Assembly (NCBI RefSeq): GCF_001557235.1
Contig: NZ_LSJI01000042.1
Coordinates: 1 to 35,408, forward strand
DNA from: Phenylobacterium sp. CCH9-H3
GTDB lineage: Bacteria; Pseudomonadota; Alphaproteobacteria; Caulobacterales; Caulobacteraceae
Length of the DNA stretch: 35,408 bases
Direction: 5' to 3'
The position numbers were made by a program, and so were the translations under genes. Every line of letters starts with the position of its first letter. Position 1 is the first letter of the stretch. This document shows positions 15,602 to 24,348 of the stretch, one piece after another. A model generated the notes under the pieces. The model did no database searches, was not told the DNA's origin, and saw only the letters and a program-made list of their open reading frames with translations.

Positions 15602-16458
15602 GACTGGGCGGGCTGCGGCGGCGCGAGGTCCCCGAACAGTTCGGCGAACGGCGAGGGGCCGGCAGCGTCCCAGCTATGCCGTGGGCCAACGGTGATGCCG
15701 CCGTCGACGACGAGGTGCGTCCCGGTGACGAAGGCCGAGGCGTCGGAGGCGAGGTACAGCGCGGCCTGGGCGATGTCGTCGGGCAGGCCCGCCTTGGGGA
15801 CGGGCTGCACCTTGGGCGCGTTCTCGACCACCTGGGCGGCCATCTGGTCGGCGACCGCGCGCGGCAGGCCGAAGGAGGCGCCGAAGATCGAGGTGGCGAT
15901 CAGGCCGGGGCAGATGGCGTTGACGCGGATCCTCTGCGGGCTGAGCTGGGCGGCGGCCACCCGGCTCATGTGGATCACGGCGGCCTTGGCCGAGGAATAG
16001 GCGATGGGGCCGTAGCCGGCCTGAAGGCCCGCGATCGAGGCCGTATTGACGATGGCGCCGCCGCCCCGCGCCAGCATGAGCGGCACGGCGTGCTTCATGC
16101 CCAGGGCGGGGCCGCGAACCAGGACGTCGTAGATCCAGCTCCAGGTCTCGGCCTCGATGGCCGGGATCTCGCGCATGGCGTCCGAGATGCCCGCGTTGTT
16201 GAAGAGAATGTCCAGCCCGCCGAACTCGCTGGCGGCCACGTCGAGGGCGGCTTTGATCTCGGCCTCCCGGGTGACGTCGCAGTGGGCGTAGCGGACCCGT
16301 CCCGGGAACCGCTGCTCCAGCATGGCGCCCTTCTCGTCCTGGATATCCGCGGCGACGACCTTCGCGCCCTCGGCCACGAACAGCTCCACCGTGCCCAGGC
16401 CGATGCCCGACACGCCGCCGGTGATCACCGCGACCTTGCCTTCGAGTTTGCCCGCCAC
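15598..16458 (-). CDS. SDR-family oxidoreductase
   Basis: This is a 286-residue classical short-chain dehydrogenase. The cofactor motif TGGVSGIG is at about 13-20, Asp in VVAADIQ suggests NAD, NNAG and the catalytic Ser in IVNTASIAG follow, and YSSAK is the active-site Tyr-Lys pair. ICPGLIATSIF and the C-terminal DASAFVTGTHLVVDGG are usual for the family. The GTG start at 16458 has AGGGGA upstream. A C-terminal extension of about 25 residues (HSWDAAGPSPFAELFGDL) goes beyond the usual VDGG end. It is coupled to the EamA transporter and lies 76 bp after the M56 gene on the same strand. The substrate is unknown. Confidence 0.88.
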   Translation of the reverse strand: MAGKLEGKVAVITGGVSGIGLGTVELFVAEGAKVVAADIQDEKGAMLEQRFPGRVRYAHCDVTREAEIKAALDVAASEFGGLDILFNNAGISDAMREIPAIEAETWSWIYDVLVRGPALGMKHAVPLMLARGGGAIVNTASIAGLQAGYGPIAYSSAKAAVIHMSRVAAAQLSPQRIRVNAICPGLIATSIFGASFGLPRAVADQMAAQVVENAPKVQPVPKAGLPDDIAQAALYLASDASAFVTGTHLVVDGGITVGPRHSWDAAGPSPFAELFGDLAPPQPAQS

Positions 16459-16534
16459 CGCCGCTTCCCCTCTGTTGGTTATCGGCGATCAGTAAGCGGC
16501 GGCGGACAGGCCGGCAACCCGGATCCGCGGCGGG

Positions 16535-18160
16535 TCAGCAGCTCTCTGTCCGGCAGCGGTCGCGATAGCTGCGCCAGGCGTCGTCGCTGGTTCGACTGAG
16601 CTCGGCGGCAGTGGCGTCGAAGATGCCGCGCGCGCCGTCCATCTCCGCCGCCGTTTCGGCGCGAAGGGTCGGGGTGACCACCACGGGCCGGCCGTTGGGC
16701 AGGGTGAAGGTGCGGGTCTCGCCCGCGCGCATCTCGACCGTGGCGGTCTCCTCGGGACGGAAGCGCTTGCTGAGGCTGGCGGTCACCCACAGCCGCTCGC
16801 CTCGCTGGGTGACGGCGGTGAACAACCGCTCCCGGCTGCCGTCGGCGATGTAGGTCCCGGTCCGGAAATAGCGCTGCGAGCCGAAGGAGGTCAGGTCGGT
16901 CATCAGCGGCCGGCCTTCCGCGTCCATGCTCGTGGCGACGAGCCGGACCGCCGAACCCGGCTCTACCGACGAGCGGCCGGCGGCGGCGAAGATGCGACGG
17001 GGCGGACGCTCGGATCGCGGTTCCGGGCGGGGGTCGGGCTGCGGTCGCGGTTCGGCGCCGCGCTCATAGGCCCAGCGGGGGCGGTCGCGTTCCCGCAGGT
17101 TCGGAGCCGACTGGGCGTCGGCGTGCGCCTGGGCCAAGGCTCCGCCGGGCGCCGGCGGGATGACCGGCGCAGGCGCCGCCGGCGCCGCGACGCGGTTCGA
17201 CATTCGGGCCAGCGGTGGCGTTTCGGCGGCCCTGATCCGGGCGAGCGCCGGGGTCGCCGGCAGTGTGGCGGTGGGCAGTTGGATGAACTCCACCCGCGCG
17301 GGCTTTACCGACCAGGCGGAGCCCATCGCCGCGAGGGTCAACGCCGTCAGCAGCATGAAGCCCAGCGCCTGCTGGCGCGGATCGGGCGCCGCGCGGGAGA
17401 GAAGCCGGATACGCTCGGCCAGCGGGTGGGCCTGGGCGGGGAGCCAGTAGCAGCCCAGCGGCAGCGGGCGAGTGGCCAGCTGGGTCTTCAGCATCGCCTC
17501 GGCGTACGAGCGGCGCACCTTCGGATGCTCGGCGATCACCTGGGCGTCGCAGGCCAGTTCCTGGTCGATCCGCAGGAGACGGGACGCCAGGTGCAGCATG
17601 GGGTTGAACCAGTTCACACAGCGCGCCGCGGCCACAAGGGCGTTGATCCGCGTGTCGTGGCGGGCGATGTGGGTCTCCTCGTGCGCCAGCACCACGAACT
17701 GCTCGCGCGCGGAATAGCGACGGCCGAAGTCGGACGGCGTGACCACCCGCGGCCGCAACACGCCCACGGCCGCGGGGCCGGCCAGACCGGCCTCGGCGTC
17801 GCGGGCGAACTGGGCCTGCCGCCACCCGATCCAGGCCAGGTTGGCGAGGATGCCCGCGACCCAGAGCCCCGCGATCAGCGGCCAGACTTCGAACGGCGCC
17901 GCCTCCGGACTGGACGCGCCCGCCTGCGCCAGCTGCGGCGCGGCGGCGGCGTCACCAGGCGGGGCCGCCCGGACGGCGACCGTTTGCACGCGCGCCGGGA
18001 GCAGCATGCCCGCGGCGGCCAACGGGACGAGCAGCCACAGGCCGTAGGCGATCCGCGGCCCGAACAGCTTCCGCGCCGGCGCGCGCAGGACCAGCACCAG
18101 CGCCACGGCGACCGCCGCAGCCAGGTTCGCTGCGGCGAGGGTCAGCAGGGTGTCAGTCAT
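16535..18160 (-). CDS. M56-family (BlaR1-like) membrane receptor protease
   Basis: This 541-residue protein has the BlaR1/MecR1 architecture: N-terminal helices (about 5-26, 38-54, 92-112), a cytoplasmic gluzincin domain with His160-Glu-Glu-Thr-His164 and the third ligand Glu201 in ELACDA, then a fourth helix (about 264-285, ALGFMLLTALTLAAMGSAW). In the BlaR1 family a signal on the C-terminal outer domain activates the protease and leads to loss of BlaI repression. Here the C-terminal part is different: a Pro/Ala/Arg-rich linker (about 290-400) and a domain of about 140 residues with beta-strand patterns (SAVRLVATSMDAEG, RLWVTASLSKRF, RTFTLPNGRPVVVTP). I see no SxxK/SxN/KTG penicillin-binding motifs and no TonB-like C-terminus. 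It overlaps blaI by eight bases. The signal is unknown. Confidence 0.87.
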   Translation of the reverse strand: MTDTLLTLAAANLAAAVAVALVLVLRAPARKLFGPRIAYGLWLLVPLAAAGMLLPARVQTVAVRAAPPGDAAAAPQLAQAGASSPEAAPFEVWPLIAGLWVAGILANLAWIGWRQAQFARDAEAGLAGPAAVGVLRPRVVTPSDFGRRYSAREQFVVLAHEETHIARHDTRINALVAAARCVNWFNPMLHLASRLLRIDQELACDAQVIAEHPKVRRSYAEAMLKTQLATRPLPLGCYWLPAQAHPLAERIRLLSRAAPDPRQQALGFMLLTALTLAAMGSAWSVKPARVEFIQLPTATLPATPALARIRAAETPPLARMSNRVAAPAAPAPVIPPAPGGALAQAHADAQSAPNLRERDRPRWAYERGAEPRPQPDPRPEPRSERPPRRIFAAAGRSSVEPGSAVRLVATSMDAEGRPLMTDLTSFGSQRYFRTGTYIADGSRERLFTAVTQRGERLWVTASLSKRFRPEETATVEMRAGETRTFTLPNGRPVVVTPTLRAETAAEMDGARGIFDATAAELSRTSDDAWRSYRDRCRTESC

Positions 18161-18518
18161 CTTCCAGGTCCGAGATCAGTTTCTTGAGCACCTGGATGTC
18201 CTTGGCCGTCAGGGCGCGGTGCTCGGCGAAGTGCGCGACGAGCGGAGCCACCTCGCCGTCGAACAGCCGGTCCACCAGGCTCTGGCTCTCCGACTGCACA
18301 TAGTCGGTGCGGCTGAGCAGCGGCCGGTAGAGGTAGCCCCCGGCCTCGCGCCGGCCCTCGATGGCCTTCTTGCGCAGCAGCCGGGTGATCAGGGTCTTCA
18401 CCGTGCCCGGCGCCCAGCCGTGCGCCTCGCCAACTTCCTCGACGACGCCGTCGGGGGTCAGCGGACCCTTCCGCCACAGCGCCTCCATGATCTGGCTCTC
18501 GGCGCCCGAGATCTTCAC
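18153..18518 (-). CDS. BlaI/MecI/CopY-family repressor
   Basis: This is a winged-helix repressor of about 121 residues. The family core is clear: ISGAESQIMEALWRKGPLT, then the recognition part APGTVKTLITRLLRKKAIEGRREAGGYLYRPL, and a C-terminal dimerisation/cleavage region ending AKDIQVLKKLISDLEDD. I chose GTG 18518 because it gives the usual family N-terminus (residue 1 followed by KISGAES). TTG 18524 sits at better distance from the GGAGG and is a real alternative. It is co-transcribed with, and overlaps, the M56 receptor, the standard BlaI-BlaR1 pair. Two TACA-N2-TGTA dyads just upstream are the expected binding sites. They lie between blaI and a divergent TonB-dependent receptor gene, so both are probable targets. 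Confidence 0.92.
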   Translation of the reverse strand: MKISGAESQIMEALWRKGPLTPDGVVEEVGEAHGWAPGTVKTLITRLLRKKAIEGRREAGGYLYRPLLSRTDYVQSESQSLVDRLFDGEVAPLVAHFAEHRALTAKDIQVLKKLISDLEDD

Positions 18519-18545
18519 GGCCAAGCCCAATCCTCCGCCTTACCG

Positions 18546-18563
18546 AAAATACACGTGTATTTT
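18546..18563. promoter_or_regulatory. BlaI-type operator 1
   Basis: AAAATACACGTGTATTTT is a perfect 18-bp palindrome containing TACA-N2-TGTA, the core of BlaI/MecI operators. It lies 27 bp upstream of the chosen blaI start, so it probably covers the blaI promoter or leader and gives autorepression. Confidence 0.8.
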
Positions 18564-18572
18564 GGACGAAAG

Positions 18573-18582
18573 TACAGCTGTA
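18573..18582. promoter_or_regulatory. BlaI-type operator 2
   Basis: TACAGCTGTA is a perfect 10-bp dyad with the same TACA/TGTA half-sites, centred 23 bp from operator 1, about two helical turns. It is 58 bp upstream of the TonB-receptor ATG, where it could block that promoter. The dyad is seen; target control is inferred. Confidence 0.75.
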
Positions 18583-18640
18583 TCCTGTCTGAACGCGGCC
18601 GCGGTGGCCAGTGACTTCGCGTACATGTTCGGAGGGGTTC

Positions 18641-20821
18641 ATGTGTAAAAGGCTGATCTGGCTGGCGAGCGTCGCCCTGCTGCCCACGGCGGCCCTCGCC
18701 CAGCACGCGCCGAAGCCCGAGTCGAAACCACCCGCCGCTGGAACCGTGGGGGAGGTGGTGGTCACCGGCCAGGCGCCGGCGGTGCAGGCCTCCATCGACC
18801 GGCGGAGCTACAGCGTCGCCTCCGACCTGCAGGCCCAGAGCGGCTCCATCGGCGACGCCCTGCGCAACGTGCCCTCGGTCGAGGTGGACGTGAACGGCAA
18901 CGTCGCCCTGCGCGGCGATCCGAACGTCACCATCCTGATCGACGGCAAGCCCTCGGGCCAGTTCCGGGGCGAAGGCAAGGGCCAGGCTCTACAGGCCCTG
19001 CCGGCCGATCGGATCGAACGCGTCGAGGTGATCACCAATCCTTCGGCCGAGTTCCGCGCCGACGGGACGGCCGGCGTGATCAACCTGATCACCAAGAAGG
19101 CCAAGGGCGTCGGCCAGACCGGCTCGGCTCGCCTCACGGTCGGGACCAGCGAGCGCGTCTTCGCCAGCGCCAGCACCGGCTACAACGGCAAAAACCTGAG
19201 CGTCTCGGCCGACGCCTTCTTCCGCCACGACCCGCAGAAGCAGCAGACCGGCGAAGAGCGCGCCCGGCTGGATCCCGCGACCGGGCGCTTCGCCGACACC
19301 ACAGTCGCGGGGCTGAACCATGTCACCGTCGAGCTGATGGGGGCGCGGGCCAGTGCGGACTACGACGTCGATGCCGACACCCGCCTGAGCGGCGAGTTGC
19401 GCCTGCAGCGCTTCCGGTTCGACCTCGACGGCCTGACGCACACCGAGCGGCGCGACGGTCTGGGCGCGGTGGCCGAGGTGTTCGATCGCCAGACTCGCGT
19501 CCGCCAGGAGCGGTTCAACCGCGAGCTCACCACCAGCCTGCGCCGCAAGCTGGAGGGCGAGGGCCACGAGCTCTCGCTGAGCCTCAGCTACGAGGCGACC
19601 GACTATGACCGGGAGCGCACGGGTGCCACATTCAGCCGCCTGCCGGCCTCGCCCGAGGCCTTCGACAGCCAGCCGACCTACAACGACTACCAGCAGGTCC
19701 AGGTGAAGGGCGACTACGTCCGCCCGTTCGCCGACGGCTCCAAGCTGAAGCTGGGCTTCGACGTCCAGCGGGACGACAACAGCCAGCACAACATCGGGTT
19801 TCGGGGGCCCACGTCGCCGCCCACGGTCCCGGACCCCTCGCTCACCAGCCTCTTCAAGCTCGAGCAACTGCTCGCCCAGGCCTATGTCACCTACGAACGG
19901 CCGATCGGCGATGTGACGGTGCTGGCCGGACTGCGGCTGGAGGACTCCCGCATCGACCTCACCCAGGTGACGTTGAACCGGGAGGACGAGAACGATAGCG
20001 CCCGGGCCTACCCGAGCCTGCACCTGTCGTGGAAGGCCACCGATACCCAGACGTTCACGGCGAGCTACAGCCAGCGCGTCCAGCGGCCGGATCCGGATGT
20101 CTACAATCCCTTCCCGTTCCTGCTCGACCCCGTGACCTATCGGTCGGGGAACCCGAACCTGAAGCCGCAGCAGACGCGGTCGTACGAGCTGGGCTGGCAG
20201 TACCGCAAGAGTCCGGTCAATTACCTGGCGACCCTGTACTACCGGGAGAACGACCGAGTGCTGTCGGACGTCACCCGCGACCTGGGGGGCGGCGTATTCC
20301 TGATCACCCGGGACAACGTGGCCCAGACCAGGGCGGGCGGGCTGGAACTGGTGGCCAACGGGCGGCTAGGCCCGAAGATCACCTACAACGTCAGCAGCAA
20401 CCTCTACTGGAACGAGCTCGACGGCTCGGCCCAGGGGCTGACGGACAAGCGCTCGACGGTGACGGTCTCCGGCCGCGCCAGCCTGAGCTGGCAGGTGACG
20501 CCCGACGACCTGATCCAGCTCAGCGGCTTCGCCAACGCAAAGCGGCTGACCGCCCAGGGCTACGTCAAGCCGGCCGGAATGCTGAACATCGGCTATCGCC
20601 ACAAGTTCAACGACCGGATCTCCGGCCTGGTGACCATCCAGGACGCCCTGGACACCTTCTCCTACACGGAGATCGTCGACACCCCGAGCCTGACACGGCG
20701 GGTGTCGCAGAGCGTCGACACGCGCAGCGTCTCCATCGGCCTCGTCTGGACCCTGGGCCGCGGCAAGGCGCGCGACCCGGGCTTCGACTTCGGCGGGGGC
20801 GGCGGACCGCCCTCGCCATAG
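18641..20821 (+). CDS. TonB-dependent outer-membrane receptor
   Basis: This is a 726-residue outer-membrane beta-barrel receptor. The ATG at 18641 has GGAGGGG five bases upstream and begins a signal peptide (MCKRLIWLASVALLPTAALA, cut before QHA). A TonB-box-like GEVVVTGQ follows, then the plug (about 45-165) with DALRNVPSVEVDVNGNVALRG, VTILIDGKP, and IERVEVITNPSAEFRADGTAG ending in INLITKK. The rest is a TonB/outer-membrane-protein (PF14905-like) barrel with alternating aromatic strands; PDVYNPFPFLLDPVTYRSGNPNLKPQ is typical of late barrel strands. It ends in an unusual Gly/Pro tail (FDFGGGGGPPSP), so the final aromatic residue expected at a barrel end is not at the very C-terminus. Control by the divergent BlaI is strongly suggested by the operators. 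The substrate is unknown; no siderophore or sugar-use genes adjoin. Confidence 0.9.
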   Translation: MCKRLIWLASVALLPTAALAQHAPKPESKPPAAGTVGEVVVTGQAPAVQASIDRRSYSVASDLQAQSGSIGDALRNVPSVEVDVNGNVALRGDPNVTILIDGKPSGQFRGEGKGQALQALPADRIERVEVITNPSAEFRADGTAGVINLITKKAKGVGQTGSARLTVGTSERVFASASTGYNGKNLSVSADAFFRHDPQKQQTGEERARLDPATGRFADTTVAGLNHVTVELMGARASADYDVDADTRLSGELRLQRFRFDLDGLTHTERRDGLGAVAEVFDRQTRVRQERFNRELTTSLRRKLEGEGHELSLSLSYEATDYDRERTGATFSRLPASPEAFDSQPTYNDYQQVQVKGDYVRPFADGSKLKLGFDVQRDDNSQHNIGFRGPTSPPTVPDPSLTSLFKLEQLLAQAYVTYERPIGDVTVLAGLRLEDSRIDLTQVTLNREDENDSARAYPSLHLSWKATDTQTFTASYSQRVQRPDPDVYNPFPFLLDPVTYRSGNPNLKPQQTRSYELGWQYRKSPVNYLATLYYRENDRVLSDVTRDLGGGVFLITRDNVAQTRAGGLELVANGRLGPKITYNVSSNLYWNELDGSAQGLTDKRSTVTVSGRASLSWQVTPDDLIQLSGFANAKRLTAQGYVKPAGMLNIGYRHKFNDRISGLVTIQDALDTFSYTEIVDTPSLTRRVSQSVDTRSVSIGLVWTLGRGKARDPGFDFGGGGGPPSP

Positions 20822-20824
20822 CCG

Positions 20825-21823
20825 TCAGACGGTGACGACCACCTTGCCCATGGCCTTGCGGCTGGCGAGGTGTTCGATCGCCTTGGCGGCGTCGGCCAGC
20901 GGGAAGGTCTCCGAAACGTGCGGCTTGATCTTGCCGTCGGCGTACATCTGCAGGAGCTCGGCGACGCTCTCCTGGTGCTTCTTGGGGTTCTTGCCCACCC
21001 AGGCGCCCCAGAACACGCCGACGATCTCGCAGCCCTTCAGCAGGGCCAGGTTCAGCGGAATCTTGGGGATTTCTCCCGCCGCGAAGCCCACCACCAGGTA
21101 CTTGCCCTCCCAGGCGATGGAGCGCAGCGCCGGCTCGGCATAGGCGTCGCCAATGGCGTCATAGATCACGTCGGCGCCGTTCGGGCCGGTGGCGTCCTTG
21201 AACAGCGCCCCCAGCGCCTTCTGGCTCTCGCGGTCGAACGGGCCCTTGGGATAGACCACGCCCGACTTGGCGCCGCGGCTGAGGCAAAGGTCCACCTTCT
21301 CCTGGCTGGAGGCGGCGGCGATGACGTTGGCGCCCATGGCCTTGCCCAGTTCCACAGCCGCCAGGCCGACGCCGCCCGCGGCGCCCAGCACCAGCAGCGA
21401 CTGGCCGGCCTGCAGGTTCGCCCGGTCCTTCAGGGCGTGCCAGCTGGTGCCATAGGTCATGATGAAGGCGGCGGCGTCTTCGAAGGGCATGGAGTCGGGG
21501 ATCTTCACCAGCCGCGCGGCCTCCAGGGCCAGCTCCTCGGCCATGCCGCCCCAGCCCGTGTTGCCCAGCACCCGGTCGCCCGGCTTCACGTGGGTCACGC
21601 CCTCGCCCACCGACTTCACGATCCCGCTGATCTCGCCGCCGGGCGAGAAGGGACGCTCGGGCTTGAACTGGTACTTGTCCTCGATGATCAGCACGTCGGG
21701 GAAATTGACCCCGATGGCCTTCACCTGGACGACCGCCTGGCCGGGCTTGGCCTCCGGCGAGGGCACGTCCTCCAGCACCAGGGTCTCCGGGCCGCCGACG
21801 GCCTTGCTCAGAAGTGCTTTCAT
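20825..21823 (-). CDS. NADPH:quinone oxidoreductase family protein (zinc-free MDR)
   Basis: This 332-residue medium-chain dehydrogenase/reductase resembles quinone oxidoreductase/zeta-crystallin, which reduces quinones or enals with NADPH. The N-terminal GroES-like domain has VNFPDVLIIEDKYQFKP and FSPGGEISGIV in place of zinc ligands. The Rossmann motif LGAAGGVGLAAVELGKAMGA and YDAIGDAYAEPALR follow. The ATG at 21823 has GGGAGAG eight bases upstream. It converges with the TonB receptor three bases apart and lies 82 bp behind the nitroreductase gene on the same strand, so co-transcription is possible. Confidence 0.9.
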   Translation of the reverse strand: MKALLSKAVGGPETLVLEDVPSPEAKPGQAVVQVKAIGVNFPDVLIIEDKYQFKPERPFSPGGEISGIVKSVGEGVTHVKPGDRVLGNTGWGGMAEELALEAARLVKIPDSMPFEDAAAFIMTYGTSWHALKDRANLQAGQSLLVLGAAGGVGLAAVELGKAMGANVIAAASSQEKVDLCLSRGAKSGVVYPKGPFDRESQKALGALFKDATGPNGADVIYDAIGDAYAEPALRSIAWEGKYLVVGFAAGEIPKIPLNLALLKGCEIVGVFWGAWVGKNPKKHQESVAELLQMYADGKIKPHVSETFPLADAAKAIEHLASRKAMGKVVVTV

Positions 21824-21905
21824 GGACGTCTCTCCCGGTTGGTCTGGCGATTTGCGGCGCGACCCTAACCAAGTCGAACGGATGTTTGAAGCCCGCGGGC
21901 GCCCG

Positions 21906-22979
21906 TCAGGCGGAAAGCACGTCCGAGACGGGCCGCCGAAGGGATCGCGGCAGGCCCGGCCCCTGGCCAAACCGGACGACCAGGTCGGGCCGGCGGCCCG
22001 ATGTTCCCAGCCAGGCCGCGAACGGGCCACGGGTGGCGGCGTCCTCCACGGGCTGGTTGAGAAACGCGGTCCGCAGGCCGGCCACCTCGGCCATCAAGGC
22101 AAAGCGGGTGTAGGCGCGGCCCGCCTCGAGCCAGCCGCGCGGATCGTTCGTGGCGGCCGAGAAAGCCGCGAGGCCGGCGGAACTGCGCATCTGGCGGACG
22201 ATCTTGTCGGTCTCGCCTTTCTCGGTGAACGCCAGGTCGAAGGCCGGCGCCCCCAACGCCCGGGGCAGCGTCGGGTTGCCGGACGAGGCGGCATAGAGCC
22301 CGTCGCGGCGGCGCACAGCCTCCGCGGCGTCGAAGCGGATCCACGCCTTCAGCTCGCGCCGGAAGGCGGCGCTGCGGACCTGGGCGGCGTTGCCGCGGAC
22401 GATGAACTCCGTGGCCCGCTCCAGCCGCGCGCGGTCGGTGATGAGCACGGTCTCCACGGTGTCGCCGCCGGCGCGCTCCAGCCTTGCGAGCACCTCGGCG
22501 GGCGCCGGGCGGCCGTCATACTCGCCCCGGGTCGAAGCGCGGCGAGGGATCGCCGGCGCCAGTTCGGCCTCCGCCCGCGCGGTGCGCTCCAAGGCCAGCC
22601 TCACGCCCCCGACCGGGTCGAAGCGATCGACCTGCCCCCGCCAGCCATAATGCGGCGCGGCCTGCAGCAAGGTCTCTGCAGCGCAGCCGAGGCTCGCGAA
22701 CAGGTGATGGTCGTCCGGATCGACCACCGGCGCCCGCCGGTCGAAGTCCGGCCGGATCCGGATGGCCTGGCCCTCCACGACGAACCGCCATGGCTGGGTG
22801 TTGTGGCTGTTCGCCGCCAGCGTCGCGGCATGCACGAGCGCCCGGGCCGGAAAGCCGGGCCCGTCGGGCTCGATCAGCCGCCAAGTCGCAGTGACGGCGT
22901 CGCGATAGGACCCGCTCGATCCGCAGGCGGCCAAGGGCGCGGCGGCCAGGCCAAGCGCCACCGTTCGGCGTGAGAGCAT
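21906..22979 (-). CDS. Acg-like nitroreductase-fold Tat lipoprotein
   Basis: This 357-residue protein resembles the Acg family of FMN-binding, nitroreductase-fold proteins (as Mycobacterium Rv2032/Acg), whose role may be flavin storage or sequestration. The fold signatures are [20 protein letters not shown] near the N-terminus, [18 protein letters not shown] in the middle and [24 protein letters not shown] near the end. The N-terminus [19 protein letters not shown] has a twin-arginine pair (SRRTVAL) and a lipobox (PLAAC), so it is probably exported by Tat, with cofactor bound, and anchored as a lipoprotein. ATG 22979 has AGGAGG seven bases upstream. It is divergent from rlmN. Confidence 0.8.
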   Translation of the reverse strand: MLSRRTVALGLAAAPLAACGSSGSYRDAVTATWRLIEPDGPGFPARALVHAATLAANSHNTQPWRFVVEGQAIRIRPDFDRRAPVVDPDDHHLFASLGCAAETLLQAAPHYGWRGQVDRFDPVGGVRLALERTARAEAELAPAIPRRASTRGEYDGRPAPAEVLARLERAGGDTVETVLITDRARLERATEFIVRGNAAQVRSAAFRRELKAWIRFDAAEAVRRRDGLYAASSGNPTLPRALGAPAFDLAFTEKGETDKIVRQMRSSAGLAAFSAATNDPRGWLEAGRAYTRFALMAEVAGLRTAFLNQPVEDAATRGPFAAWLGTSGRRPDLVVRFGQGPGLPRSLRRPVSDVLSA

Positions 22980-23078
22980 GCGGAGGCCTCCTGTCGCGTC
23001 GCCCGTTTCTCCCACCCGAGGGCGAGCGGCGCCTTGACCCCCGTCAACGCCTGCGGCGACGCGTCCGGCGGCAGCGAT

Positions 23079-23107
23079 TTGGTGACGGACGCCGTGTCAC
23101 CTATATT
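23079..23107 (+). promoter_or_regulatory. Possible rlmN promoter
   Basis: TTGGTG (23079-23084) and TATATT (23102-23107) are separated by 17 bp, 28 bp before the rlmN start. Both are partial matches to sigma-70-type elements. TATATT is one of few AT-rich hexamers here. The assignment is by position and match only. Confidence 0.3.
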
Positions 23108-23134
23108 CGCCGCTCTCCAGAAGGACCGAATTCC

Positions 23135-24301
23135 TTGGGCGTGACCCTCGACCTCAGCCGCGCGCCGGCCCGACCTCTGGCTGCGACGGCGCCAACGAAT
23201 CTGACCGGCCTCAGCCGGACGGAGCTGGCGGCCGCGCTGGTGGAGGCGGGCGTGGTGCCGAAGGAGAAGGCGAAGATGCGCGCCAGCCAGCTCTGGCGCT
23301 GGATGCATCACTACGGCGTCACCGACTTCGCCCAGATGACCGACGTCGCCAAGGAGACCCGCGCGGCCCTGGCCGGGGCGTTCAGCCTAGCCCGCCCGGA
23401 GGTCGTGGAGCGCCAGGTGTCGAAGGACGGCACCCGCAAGTGGCTGATCCGCATGGGGCCCGGTATCGAAGTCGAGACGGTCTATATCCCCGACGTGGGC
23501 CGCGCCGGCGCGCTGTGCGTCAGCTCCCAGGTCGGCTGCACGCTGAACTGCACCTTCTGCCACACCGGCACCCAGGCGCTGGTGCGCAACCTGACTGCCG
23601 CCGAGATCGTGGCCCAGGTTCAGGTGGCCCGCGACGACCTCGGCGAATGGCCCTCGCCCAAGGAGGACCGCCGCCTCTCGAACATCGTGTTCATGGGCAT
23701 GGGCGAGCCGCTCTACAATCTCGACAACGTCGCCCAGGCCATCGACATCATCGCCGACAACGAGGGCATCGCCATCTCGCGGCGTCGGATCACCGTGTCG
23801 ACCTCGGGCGTGGTCCCGCAGCTCCAGGCGCTCGGCGAGAAGACCCAGGCCATGCTGGCCATCTCGCTGCATGCCACCAACGACGAGCTGCGCGAGAAGC
23901 TGGTGCCGCTGAACAAGAAGTACCCGCTCAAGGAGCTGATGGACGGCATCCGCGCCTATCCGGGCCTCGGCAACGCCAAGCGGGTGACCTTCGAATATGT
24001 GATGCTGAAGGGCGTGAACGACAGCCCGGCCGAGGCCAAGGCCCTGGTGCAGCTGCTGAAGGGCATTCCGGCCAAGATCAACCTGATCCCGTTCAACCCG
24101 TGGCCGGGGACCGAGTACGAGTGCTCCTCCTGGTCCACGATCGAGCAGTTTGCGGCGATCCTGAACCGTGGGGGCTACGCCTCGCCGATCCGCACGCCGC
24201 GGGGTCGCGACATTCTCGCCGCCTGCGGCCAGCTGAAGAGTGAGAGCGAAAAGCTGCGTGCGTCCGCGCGCCGCAAGGCCGCGGCCGAAGCTTCGGAATA
24301 G
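23135..24301 (+). CDS. rlmN: Dual-specificity 23S rRNA/tRNA adenine-C2 methyltransferase
   Basis: RlmN is a radical-SAM enzyme that methylates C2 of A2503 in 23S rRNA and A37 in some tRNAs. This 388-residue protein has the helical N-terminal domain ([32 protein letters not shown]), the cluster motif Cys-x3-Cys-x2-Cys in [49 protein letters not shown] and the mechanistic Cys near the end in [10 protein letters not shown] chose TTG 23135 because it yields the VTLDLSR N-terminus expected from Caulobacter relatives and has AAGGA nine bases upstream; GTG 23141 is possible, and the open frame further upstream is Arg-rich noise. It is followed after 47 bp by the DUF350 gene without a terminator. Confidence 0.96.
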   Translation: MGVTLDLSRAPARPLAATAPTNLTGLSRTELAAALVEAGVVPKEKAKMRASQLWRWMHHYGVTDFAQMTDVAKETRAALAGAFSLARPEVVERQVSKDGTRKWLIRMGPGIEVETVYIPDVGRAGALCVSSQVGCTLNCTFCHTGTQALVRNLTAAEIVAQVQVARDDLGEWPSPKEDRRLSNIVFMGMGEPLYNLDNVAQAIDIIADNEGIAISRRRITVSTSGVVPQLQALGEKTQAMLAISLHATNDELREKLVPLNKKYPLKELMDGIRAYPGLGNAKRVTFEYVMLKGVNDSPAEAKALVQLLKGIPAKINLIPFNPWPGTEYECSSWSTIEQFAAILNRGGYASPIRTPRGRDILAACGQLKSESEKLRASARRKAAAEASE

Positions 24302-24348
24302 AAGCGCGGCTGTGGTAACCCAGCGCCCGCAGTAACGGGGACGCGTCC

